Shown here piece by piece: positions 5,545 to 12,291 of a stretch of 28,336 nucleotides of DNA; positions within the stretch are counted from its first letter, which is position 1, and every line of letters starts with the position of its first letter. Origin of the DNA: a virus. Below the pieces are notes generated by a model. That model saw only the letters and a list, made by a program, of their open reading frames with translations, made no database searches and was not told the origin of the DNA. Position numbers and translations under genes: made by a program. The stretch spans positions 1 to 28,336 of IMG/VR virus record IMGVR_UViG_3300017948_000008; one strand, 5' to 3'.

Positions 5545-5784
5545 GTGTCCTCACCCGCCAACGAAGTCATCCGCGCCCAACTACTCCCGTGCCCCTTTTG
5601 CAGCGGGGAAGACACCTACGTTACTTCCCAGCACATGCCACCGACCATGAAAGGGCCGGGCTCGCTCCTTTCCGTCACCATCCGGCACAGTTGCACGCGC
5701 CAACCCGGTGTCGTCGCTGCGTATCGCGAGGTACGTGGACGGGATCACGAGAGTGCTTTGCTTGGTTGGAACGCACGACGCTAA
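5545..5784 (+). CDS. Lar-like zinc-ribbon protein (79 aa)
   Basis: It resembles the Lar restriction-alleviation family by its N-terminal LLPCPFCSGEDTYV and C-terminal HESALLGWNARR; in that family a two-pair zinc ribbon ends with an E-A-x-x-x-W-N-x-R helix. Here the second Cys pair is degenerate (HSCTRQPG), so zinc binding may use one CxxC plus a His/Cys. Classical Lar modulates type I restriction; most phage homologues are untested. GTG start, 13 bases after the kinase gene. Confidence 0.65.
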   Translation: MSSPANEVIRAQLLPCPFCSGEDTYVTSQHMPPTMKGPGSLLSVTIRHSCTRQPGVVAAYREVRGRDHESALLGWNARR

Positions 5785-5967
5785 AGGTATTTTTATTTTA
5801 ATTTCGTAGTGGTACTGTCACGCTTCTTGCGCTAGGCTGCTGGCGGACACGGGAGCAGTGGAGAAGAAACCTTGGCCCCATTCGATCAGGGCCTGTCATC
5901 TGGGGCATGGCGGCAAATGAGGACTCCCCCACGTTTCGGCCAACACTTCAACGAAGGAACAAGACCC
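5785..5967. other. Intergenic gap between the kinase block and the membrane-protein block
   Basis: A T-rich stretch (5788-5806) follows the Lar-like gene. No convincing promoter or terminator hairpin was found. A TTG at 5872 with GGAGAAG upstream could extend the next gene by 32 residues. Confidence 0.4.
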
Positions 5968-6333
5968 ATGGCTACAGGCGCAAATATCGGTGCAGCACTG
6001 TCCCAAGCTGCTGCAGCAGCGACTTCTGCCGGTGTCACCGGCACTGCCCAGACGACTTTCCTGCAATCCATCGGAAGCATCTTCAGCGGCCTGTTTGGCA
6101 GCGCCAATCCCAACAAGTCCACTGAGATTGCGCTGGTTGCGCAGATCATGACGGATGCCGGTAACGTACCTGCGGAAACCGGTTTGCTTGCGAGCCTCTC
6201 CGCGCAGTTGGGCCTTCCGCCCGCAGCCCAGCGTATCGTGGCGGACATGCAACAAAATCTCTCCACGCTCAAGCCCAGCGATATCGAACAGATGGGCAAT
6301 ATGATCGATGAGATCATCGCACGTGGGAGTTAA
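5968..6333 (+). CDS. Ala-rich phage protein of unknown function (121 aa)
   Basis: MATGANIGAALSQAAAAATS opens an Ala/Gly/Ser-rich first half containing SIFSGLFGSANP, followed by a helical second half (ALVAQIMTDAG, AQRIVADMQQNL) and an acidic end. GAAGGAACA lies 8-16 bases before the ATG. There is no clear membrane helix. First of four small genes leading to the membrane-protein cluster; it could be a virion or lysis accessory protein but no family was recognised. Confidence 0.65.
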   Translation: MATGANIGAALSQAAAAATSAGVTGTAQTTFLQSIGSIFSGLFGSANPNKSTEIALVAQIMTDAGNVPAETGLLASLSAQLGLPPAAQRIVADMQQNLSTLKPSDIEQMGNMIDEIIARGS

Positions 6334-6339
6334 CCGCTC

Positions 6340-6531
6340 ATGGCGACCGTAGACGAAATCAACGCCGCCGTGGACGCCTTCGAACCCGATATCATTGCAT
6401 TTGTCGAGGCAAATGCCGGTTTCTTTGCGTCGGAGATCGAGGCAAGTCTTAACTCCCCGGCCGGCAAAACCGCCCTTGTAAAGGGCATCAAGGACGCCCT
6501 TGCCGCCGTGGCTAAGGTCCACGCAAGTTAA
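6340..6531 (+). CDS. Small helical phage protein (63 aa)
   Basis: MATVDEINAAVDAFEPDIIA begins an acidic protein of two or three amphipathic helices ending in KDALAAVAKVHAS. It starts 6 bases after the preceding stop, with GGGAG a little upstream. No motif recognised; likely co-expressed with the genes on both sides. Confidence 0.6.
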   Translation: MATVDEINAAVDAFEPDIIAFVEANAGFFASEIEASLNSPAGKTALVKGIKDALAAVAKVHAS

Positions 6532-6576
6532 GTGCGTATAAACTCATCAACTACAAAAGAAGGTTGATACCCTAAG

Positions 6577-6915
6577 ATGACTGCCCCACTCATAGCGACA
6601 ACCACCCCATCCCCCACCGGATCCTCTTCCACCTCCACCACGGTCTCCGAGATCGCAACCACTACCCAAGCGGCGCTTCCCTACCTCGAAGGCCTCGCCG
6701 CACTGCTGCCCGGTTTCGGCAGCGACATCGCGATGGCCCTAAAGCTCGTGGGCTTGGTCGAGCCTTACGTTTTGCAGGCGATCCAGGCCCTGATGACTCG
6801 CAGCGGCAGCGACCTGCTTCAGGCCACTATCGACGTTATCGAGCATCTCAATCCGAATGCCCCCAACAATGCCGCATTGGGCGGCACCACTGCAAAGCCA
6901 GGAACATCGCCATGA
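6577..6915 (+). CDS. Phage protein with Thr/Ser-rich N-terminus (112 aa)
   Basis: Residues 1-30 are a low-complexity Thr/Ser/Pro stretch (TTTPSPTGSSSTSTTVS); residues ~34-85 form hydrophobic helices (LPYLEGLAALLPGFGSDIAM and LVEPYVLQAIQAL); the tail is flexible. AAAGAAGG sits upstream of the ATG. The gene ends in an ATGA overlap with the small membrane protein that follows, so the two are probably coupled. Function unknown; a membrane-associated role is possible. Confidence 0.65.
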   Translation: MTAPLIATTTPSPTGSSSTSTTVSEIATTTQAALPYLEGLAALLPGFGSDIAMALKLVGLVEPYVLQAIQALMTRSGSDLLQATIDVIEHLNPNAPNNAALGGTTAKPGTSP

Positions 6916-7145
6916 TCGGTACCCTCATCGGACTCATCTTTTTCTGCGTCATCGTAGGTGTGGTCTGGTGGGGGTGCCAGCAGCTTCTTGCCCTGATTCC
7001 GCTCGCGGAACCTTTTGCCACCGTCGTTCGGATTTTGATGGTAATCATCCTTGTGGTGGTGGTAATCTATGTGGCGACTGTGCTGCTCGGAATGGCAGGC
7101 ATTCCGGTGAACAACTTCGGGCTAAGTCATGGTGTCCTCCGGTGA
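6912..7145 (+). CDS. Two-helix small membrane protein, holin candidate (77 aa)
   Basis: Two strongly hydrophobic helices (~3-20 and ~37-61) are separated by LALIPLAEPFATVVRI; the C-terminus is short. The (L)IPL.EPF...VR/HI.. pattern is typical of a widespread small phage and proteobacterial membrane protein. Start and stop overlap both neighbours (ATGA before, 17-base overlap after). It precedes three one-helix coiled-coil proteins, so it could be the holin of a second lysis-like cluster; no experimental family tie can be claimed. Confidence 0.7.
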   Translation: MIGTLIGLIFFCVIVGVVWWGCQQLLALIPLAEPFATVVRILMVIILVVVVIYVATVLLGMAGIPVNNFGLSHGVLR

Positions 7146-7422
7146 CTACGGGCTGAACTTCTCCGCAGCAGTGACGATTGGTGTGTTCTTGGCCGGGCAA
7201 TTGCTCGGCCTTGGCATATGGGGAGTACACATCGACCGGATCGCCAACATCGAGATTGCCCGTAATGATGAGTTCGTGAAGCGCCTGGATGAGTTTGCTC
7301 GTCGCCTGGATGAACTAGATCGTGACGGCACGCGCAAGCTTGTCGTAGTGGAGGATCGCCAAAATAATATAATATTGCGGCTCAATTCAATTGAATCCCA
7401 CATAGGTGTCCCCACTCCATGA
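7129..7422 (+). CDS. One-helix membrane protein with coiled coil, 1st of three (97 aa)
   Basis: An N-terminal membrane helix (~13-35, SAAVTIGVFLAGQLLGLGIW) is followed by a charged coiled coil (~38-75, EFVKRLDEFARRLDEL). This resembles inner-membrane spanin-type (Rz-like) or holin-accessory topology. It overlaps the genes on both sides and is followed by two proteins with the same layout. No lipobox was seen, so an outer-membrane spanin partner is not identified. Confidence 0.7.
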   Translation: MVSSGDYGLNFSAAVTIGVFLAGQLLGLGIWGVHIDRIANIEIARNDEFVKRLDEFARRLDELDRDGTRKLVVVEDRQNNIILRLNSIESHIGVPTP

Positions 7423-7763
7423 TCAAAGATGACAAAGATATCATAGACAACAAGATACTTGTCGTTACCGCAAGAATTATTTTACCGACGCTGACCCTTA
7501 TTGCCCTAAGTATCGGCGGTTTTATGTTCAACCGTCTTTACTCCCAATGGGATGAGATGAACAAGCAAATTATATCCGTGAACATGATGCAGATTGAAAT
7601 GAAGGCTAATGTAAGTGGCACTATGGAAACATTCAGGCAATTTATAGAAATAATAACAAAACGTCGAGACGAAGAGATGAAACGACTGAACGAAGTAATT
7701 ATGGATCATGAACTGCGCTTGCGTCGTTGTGAACAAGGAGGTTGTTACATCAATGGTCGATAG
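7419..7763 (+). CDS. One-helix membrane protein with coiled coil, 2nd of three (114 aa)
   Basis: After a charged 13-residue start comes a membrane helix (~15-38, VTARIILPTLTLIALSIGGF) and a long amphipathic/coiled-coil region (MNKQIISVNMMQIEMKANV, then RRDEEMKRLNEVIMDHELRL). It ends with a Cys-containing tail (RRCEQGGCYINGR). ATGA overlap with the gene before; the end of this gene carries the AAGGAGG Shine-Dalgarno of the next. Likely spanin-like or lysis-accessory by topology only. Confidence 0.7.
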   Translation: MIKDDKDIIDNKILVVTARIILPTLTLIALSIGGFMFNRLYSQWDEMNKQIISVNMMQIEMKANVSGTMETFRQFIEIITKRRDEEMKRLNEVIMDHELRLRRCEQGGCYINGR

Positions 7764-8022
7764 GCTGGAAAACATGCTGGCACGCTGGCCGGTACTCATG
7801 GCGCTCCTTGCTGCGGCTTGCTCCGTGGGCGGGATGTTTGCTACAGTAGCTTTCCTTAGTACACGTATCGATTCTACTACGAACGCTTTGTCCAAAGCCA
7901 AGATCGAGGCTCACGACGCCCGTACGACACAGATTTTGATCATGCGGGAAATGGATAGTATAAATGCAAGAATAAATCGGCTGGAAGGCAATGCCACATT
8001 TGGACGGGATAGAAATCCATGA
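7753..8022 (+). CDS. One-helix membrane protein with coiled coil, 3rd of three (89 aa)
   Basis: MVDRLENMLARWPVLMALLA begins with a short cytoplasmic helix followed by a membrane helix (~12-36) and a coiled coil (~38-80, RIDSTTNALSKAKIEAHDAR). AAGGAGG (7736-7742) is an ideal Shine-Dalgarno for the ATG at 7753, overriding the longer frame from 7708. It overlaps both neighbours. Same layout as the two preceding proteins. Confidence 0.7.
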   Translation: MVDRLENMLARWPVLMALLAAACSVGGMFATVAFLSTRIDSTTNALSKAKIEAHDARTTQILIMREMDSINARINRLEGNATFGRDRNP

Positions 8023-8321
8023 GTTTTGTGGATTACGTGGATGATACGTTAGGGGCGGATACGTCTGGGGCCGATACGTTCGGGACACCTGGATCGATGC
8101 AAGGTGTCGCGCCGGGACGTACTGCGCCCAATAGTTTTGAGCCGATATACCCGCCCGGCGATTGGGGGGAGCCCCCAGCCGGAATGGCCCTGCCTTATGA
8201 TCCGCACAAGCCCGTGGATCCGAATACGCCTCAGCCCATTCCAGTAGAGCCTGTGCCGCTGCGTGGAAATTCTTTTTATCAAGACACTTCTCTTCCATTT
8301 GATCCACTTGGCGTGCCCTGA
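8019..8321 (+). CDS. Pro/Asp-rich disordered protein (100 aa)
   Basis: MSFVDYVDDTLGADTSGADT opens with a duplicated GADT motif, then the chain is dominated by Pro, Gly and Asp (PYDPHKPVDPNTPQPIPVEP). No secondary structure or membrane helix is expected. It overlaps the previous gene by ATGA and the next by one base. It may be a virion linker protein; function unknown. Confidence 0.6.
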   Translation: MSFVDYVDDTLGADTSGADTFGTPGSMQGVAPGRTAPNSFEPIYPPGDWGEPPAGMALPYDPHKPVDPNTPQPIPVEPVPLRGNSFYQDTSLPFDPLGVP

Positions 8322-8746
8322 TGCATCCCTATCTTATCCCCGCAGGAAAGCCCGATCCGTTCTGGGAGGATTCCATCCTCGTTGAAAATGCCACAGGCGC
8401 CGGTTACAACGATCCCAACACAGGTCTTCCTGACCAGGGCTCAGGTCCCGATACACCGATCATGGTGTTCCGCGACGGCCCACGAAGAAAGTTTATCGTT
8501 AATATCACGATCGTGGGTGGGGCAGGGTATTCCCTCAGTGGGAGCAATATCTTCAGCGGCGAATTGATGGGGTCCTGCGATCGGATTAATTGGTTCAACA
8601 TTGGAGCTATAGGGTTCCAGCCGGCAAACTTCTGGTCCGGGACTTTCACATCCGGAATACCTGCTACCATGATCAAGATAGGTGGCGTCTACAACTTCAT
8701 TCAAGGCAACGGCTATACCATACGGGTATTAGCTTCTGGAGGATAA
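8321..8746 (+). CDS. Beta-rich protein, possibly a virion decoration protein, member 1 of a pair (141 aa)
   Basis: After a short N-terminus (MHPYLIPAGKPDPFWEDS) the protein is mainly beta-strand: RRKFIVNITIVGGAGYSLSG, ELMGSCDRINWFNIG and a C-terminal YTIRVLASGG. The order FxDGPRR - strands - (E)GSxDxxNW - strands - Y.IRV..(A)G is shared with the next protein, suggesting an old tandem duplication of one jelly-roll-like domain. Position just before the terminase suits a virion component; no enzymatic motif is visible. Confidence 0.6.
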   Translation: MHPYLIPAGKPDPFWEDSILVENATGAGYNDPNTGLPDQGSGPDTPIMVFRDGPRRKFIVNITIVGGAGYSLSGSNIFSGELMGSCDRINWFNIGAIGFQPANFWSGTFTSGIPATMIKIGGVYNFIQGNGYTIRVLASGG

Positions 8747-8747
8747 A

Positions 8748-9113
8748 ATGGCAGAAACAACTAAAGACGTGCAAAAAGTTCAGACGCCGATGATTCATGC
8801 GTCTTGGCATAATGCTTATGACGCGGATCGTCCCATGGCGGACATCAGCCCGATGCGGTCATTTCCTGACGGCGCTCCTCGGTCCAGTTGGACGGCGAAC
8901 GTTATCGCTATCGGCGGAACAATCACTGCCATCGCGGGTGTATTGGAAGGATCCATGGACGGATCGAACTGGTACTCAGTTTTAACGATATCGACGGTAG
9001 GTTCCGTCAACAATCAGAATATCATCGCCAAACACTTTCGTGTCAGGATTACGTCCGTGACGTTTGGAACGGGCTATGCCTATCGTGTCGGCGTAACCGC
9101 CGCAGGTACCTAA
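8748..9113 (+). CDS. Beta-rich protein, possibly a virion decoration protein, member 2 of a pair (121 aa)
   Basis: It contains RSFPDGAPRSSWTANVIAIG, GVLEGSMDGSNWYSVLTIST and a C-terminal FRVRITSVTFGTGYAYRVGV stretch, following the same strand order as the preceding protein. DGSNWYS followed by an R-V-R strand is a recurring pattern of small phage virion beta-domains. The start lies one base after the upstream stop. Function inferred from fold pattern and position only. Confidence 0.6.
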   Translation: MAETTKDVQKVQTPMIHASWHNAYDADRPMADISPMRSFPDGAPRSSWTANVIAIGGTITAIAGVLEGSMDGSNWYSVLTISTVGSVNNQNIIAKHFRVRITSVTFGTGYAYRVGVTAAGT

Positions 9114-9138
9114 AGGTGTCTCGTTCCGAAGAGGTGGC

Positions 9139-9276
9139 ATGAGTAATAGCTTCAAGAACATGCAGTTATCAACAGCGGTTTTTGTTCTCTTGGCCGCTGT
9201 TGGTATTATCGGTACGCTGGTTATATTTTATGACCTGCTGAAGGCTGCGGCGGATTTTATGATATCTGTATCGTAA
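9139..9276 (+). CDS. Tiny single-helix membrane protein (45 aa)
   Basis: MSNSFKNMQLSTAVFVLLAA is followed by more hydrophobic residues (VGIIGTLVIFYDLL) and a short amphipathic end. GAAGAGGTGG lies just before the ATG. One membrane helix, N-terminus probably cytoplasmic. It sits alone between the beta-rich pair and the terminase. Possible lysis accessory; unknown. Confidence 0.5.
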   Translation: MSNSFKNMQLSTAVFVLLAAVGIIGTLVIFYDLLKAAADFMISVS

Positions 9277-9330
9277 GAGAGTGTCATAAGTTAGTGGCGT
9301 AGGCGGGCGAAGTAACTGAGCGGGTGGAAT

Positions 9331-11580
9331 ATGAACGAGACTTTAGATCCGGCCCTACTGGACCGCATCCTGCGGGGCCGGGAAAAGGAGCCCTGGCCCC
9401 CCGCCAATTACGTAGACGAGTTTGCGCGTCGGCAAAAGCGCCTTCTGCGGATACGCTCAGATCCGGCTCTGCTGGTGGGCGCCAAGGAATATTATCGAAC
9501 GAACCCCCTGGATTTCGTGTCTCACTGGGGAACTGTGTCGGAACCCCGTGCCGCAGGCGGCACAGACCAGGATTTAACTAAAATACCTTTTGTGCCGTTC
9601 CGCAGGCAAAAAGAGTTTATACAGTTTTTGTATCAACTCCTGCAGGACCAGGAATCCGGTCTTGTCGAAAAATCCCGTGACATGGGGGCAACATGGGTCT
9701 GCTGTTTATTCTCTGTTTGGGTTTTCTTGTTCTGGCCCGGCGCCGCCATTGGCTGGGGTAGCCGCGACGCAGACCTCGTTGACAAACGCGGCGATCCTAG
9801 CTCGATTTTGGAGAAGATAAGAATCATTCTCCGTAATATTCCTCGGGAGTTTCTTCCCAAGGGATTTTCCGCAAGGGAACATTTATCTTATATGAGGATA
9901 TCAAACCCGGAGTCTGAGGCGGTTATAACGGGGGACGCGGGTGAGAATATCGGGCGTGGAGGTAGATCGTTAGTATTTTTCAAAGATGAAGCGCAGCCCG
10001 GTACCGCTAAAATACTGACCCCGGCAGGTTACCAGACCATGGCGGACATGGTTGTGGGATCACGTGTTATTGGGGAAGACGGACTCGCACACAACGTTAC
10101 ACAAGTAAAAGATTGTGGGGTTTACGATATTTATCGAGTAACTTTTAACGACGGTACTTCTGTGGAATGTAGTCCAGGCCATCTATGGACTATGGCACAT
10201 TCCAGGCCCGGAGCGGCTTTTACATTATCTACACTAGATATTGCAAAGAATCTTCCCACACGTAAGTATATAGTACCAACGCATGCTCCTGTAGTATTTG
10301 ATGAGGATTTCCATCCAGATGAAGAATTATTCCTCCAATCTCGCGGAGGCTGTACAAGGGAAGTTGTTGGCGTGACTGCGGTTGGGCGCGGTCCAGTCCG
10401 TTGTATCTCTGTAGATGCTCCACATGGTTTGTACCTAACTGACCACTGTATCGTTACTCATAATTCGGCACATTATAAGTACGCCGAAATGGTGGAAGCC
10501 GCACTATCCGACAACGCACTCATCCAAGTAGATATTTCCTCAGTCGGTGCCCCAGGAAACGTTTTCCACCGCCGTCGTGAATCCGGCGTGGATTGGACCC
10601 CCGAGCGCAAAGACTATCCCAAAAGTCAGGTTCGCGTTTTCGTCATGGACTGGAGCGACCACCCTGCCAAAACCCAGGAATGGTACGATGGTCGTAAGAA
10701 GAAAGCCACGGAAGAAGGCCTTCTTCATGTGTTCGCCCAGGAAATCGATCGGGACTATTCCGCCTCTATCGAAGGCGTGATCATCAACAGCGAATGGGTG
10801 CGCAGCGCCGTAGACGCGCACCTAAAGTTGGGCTTTGACGACACAGGGGGTTGGGTAGCTGGTCTCGACGTTGCTGATGAGGGCGGCGATACGACAGCGC
10901 TTGCCATCCGCAAGGGTGTGATCCTTCGCGAGGTCCGGGAATGGGGTGATCGCGACACAGGCGTCACCACACGCACGGCTGTAGCGGCCTTACGTGACAA
11001 ATGCCCCGTGGACCTGCAGTACGATTCTGTCGGCATGGGCGCAGGCGTAAAGGCCGAGGGGAACCGCCTCGCGCAGGAAAAGAAGATCCCGCGAGGCCTG
11101 CGCTTTGTGCCCTGGAATGCAGGGGCACAGGTCCTGTTCAAGGATCGGCGGGTTGTCCCAGGAGACAAGAACTCCCCAAAGAACAGCGATTTCTACCTCA
11201 ACCTCAAGGCCCAGGCTTGGTGGAATCTGGCCCGGCGTTTCGAGCACACGTACCGTGCGCTGACGGATCCCAATTTCACGTTCGATGTGGATGATCTTAT
11301 CTCTTTACCTTCGAGTCTTCCGTTGATCCAGAAAATCATCAAGGAGCTTTCGCAGCCTACGGCCTCCTACAATAGCCGCATGAAACTGGTCATCGATAAA
11401 CGCCCAGATGGTATGCGCTCTCCGAACCTGGCGGACGCTATTGTGATGGCTTACTGGCCCATCACGGCAGGGAAGCCGATGAAAATCACACCCGAGATCT
11501 TGGCAAGGGCCGCTGTGCCGATGCGCAGGAATCCCTTTCCACCTGCGTTCTCAACCAATTATGGTGGCAGAAGACGTTGA
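9331..11580 (+). CDS. terL: Terminase large subunit (TerL) interrupted by a class 3 mini-intein (749 aa precursor)
   Basis: Packaging ATPase/nuclease that drives phage DNA into the capsid. Extein features: Walker A-like SRDMGATW (115-122); Walker B LVFFKDE ending in Asp219-Glu220; RNase H-fold nuclease acidic residues Asp513 (AGLDVADEGGDTTA), Asp565 (LQYDSVGMG) and Asp702 (SPNLADAIVMAYWP). The intein occupies residues 221-378. Removing it joins FFKDE to SAHYKYAEMVEAALSD, restoring the usual continuous TerL motif, and gives a mature protein of 591 residues. GGGTGGAAT precedes the ATG. No small terminase was recognised nearby. Confidence 0.95.
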   Translation: MNETLDPALLDRILRGREKEPWPPANYVDEFARRQKRLLRIRSDPALLVGAKEYYRTNPLDFVSHWGTVSEPRAAGGTDQDLTKIPFVPFRRQKEFIQFLYQLLQDQESGLVEKSRDMGATWVCCLFSVWVFLFWPGAAIGWGSRDADLVDKRGDPSSILEKIRIILRNIPREFLPKGFSAREHLSYMRISNPESEAVITGDAGENIGRGGRSLVFFKDEAQPGTAKILTPAGYQTMADMVVGSRVIGEDGLAHNVTQVKDCGVYDIYRVTFNDGTSVECSPGHLWTMAHSRPGAAFTLSTLDIAKNLPTRKYIVPTHAPVVFDEDFHPDEELFLQSRGGCTREVVGVTAVGRGPVRCISVDAPHGLYLTDHCIVTHNSAHYKYAEMVEAALSDNALIQVDISSVGAPGNVFHRRRESGVDWTPERKDYPKSQVRVFVMDWSDHPAKTQEWYDGRKKKATEEGLLHVFAQEIDRDYSASIEGVIINSEWVRSAVDAHLKLGFDDTGGWVAGLDVADEGGDTTALAIRKGVILREVREWGDRDTGVTTRTAVAALRDKCPVDLQYDSVGMGAGVKAEGNRLAQEKKIPRGLRFVPWNAGAQVLFKDRRVVPGDKNSPKNSDFYLNLKAQAWWNLARRFEHTYRALTDPNFTFDVDDLISLPSSLPLIQKIIKELSQPTASYNSRMKLVIDKRPDGMRSPNLADAIVMAYWPITAGKPMKITPEILARAAVPMRRNPFPPAFSTNYGGRRR
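9991..10464 (+). mobile_element. Class 3 mini-intein in TerL (158 aa, no endonuclease)
   Basis: In-frame insertion encoding AQPGTAKILTPAGYQTM... and ending IVTHN before Ser+1. Residue 1 is Ala rather than Cys/Ser. The three diagnostic class 3 residues are all present: Trp66 two residues after the block B His (SPGHLW), Cys138 at block F position 4 (PVRCISV) and Thr156 at block G position 5 (IVTHN). His157-Asn158 end the intein. Length and content leave no room for a homing endonuclease. The insertion lies between the Walker B Glu and the following Ser, a highly conserved site. Confidence 0.93.
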
Positions 11581-11608
11581 GGAAGTCGTGTAATGCTGGA
11601 GGTGGGAC

Positions 11609-11830
11609 ATGGGACGGAAGCACCCGCAGAAACGATTCGCTATGACGGCTTTCACGGATGAACTGGAGCCAGTACGTATATCGGTTCGTGTTGAAGATAG
11701 TGGTACTTTAGTATGGATTACGGGCGCAGAACAACCTGTGCTAATTGACAATGGCCAAGTCGCAGAAATTACGGTATATCGTGCCATCTCCACCCGCGTG
11801 GATCTATTTAAATCAGAGGCCAACGAATGA
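11609..11830 (+). CDS. Small phage protein between terminase and portal (73 aa)
   Basis: MGRKHPQKRFAMTAFTDELE is followed by a beta-rich segment (VRISVRVEDSGTLVWITGAE). GGAGGTGGGA (11599-11608) is a strong Shine-Dalgarno. It ends in ATGA overlap with the next gene. No family recognised; location suggests a minor packaging or head role. Confidence 0.65.
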   Translation: MGRKHPQKRFAMTAFTDELEPVRISVRVEDSGTLVWITGAEQPVLIDNGQVAEITVYRAISTRVDLFKSEANE

Positions 11831-12291
11831 GCTACATGTGCGAGTGTAACACCTGCCTTGCAGCCCGTTCGTTCGCACGGGATGCCAAGCCGAGTGGATT
11901 GGGCGCCAAAATGGCAAACGATCCGCTGCAGTCGGGCAAGTCCCAAAAGGTTGTGAGTCATAACATAAAGGTAGAAAAAAACGCGGGTAAGCCCCAGAAG
12001 CAAGCCGTCGCCATCGCTCTCAACAAATCCCGTGAATCCGAGGACGACGATCCCGGCATGGGCATGATGGACGTGGAGGACGAAAAAGAGTTCGGTGTCG
12101 AGCGCAAAAAGAAGCACTTGGGGGAAAATTCCGGTGCGGAATTTTCGGTGGAGTCGATCCGGCAAAAGGTACGCCGTAGCAAGCGGACAGGCCGCTTTGG
12201 GGCACGGCCTTCTGCGAAGGCAGGCGCCCGTGACGGCTTCGAAGAAGGTGGAGAAGTCGAAGAGCCCATGACGGCCAAATATCGTGCCTGA
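11827..12291 (+). CDS. Phage protein with QKVVSHNI/QAVAIAL motif (154 aa)
   Basis: An N-terminal CECNTC cysteine cluster is followed by GKSQKVVSHNIKVEKNAGKP and QKQAVAIALNKS, a motif seen in many small phage proteins near the head genes. The remainder is highly charged (DDDPGMGMMDVEDEKEF; KKVRRSKRTGRF-like basic section) and likely disordered. It overlaps the portal start by 8 bases. The protein may contact DNA or act in head assembly; unproven. Confidence 0.65.
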   Translation: MSYMCECNTCLAARSFARDAKPSGLGAKMANDPLQSGKSQKVVSHNIKVEKNAGKPQKQAVAIALNKSRESEDDDPGMGMMDVEDEKEFGVERKKKHLGENSGAEFSVESIRQKVRRSKRTGRFGARPSAKAGARDGFEEGGEVEEPMTAKYRA

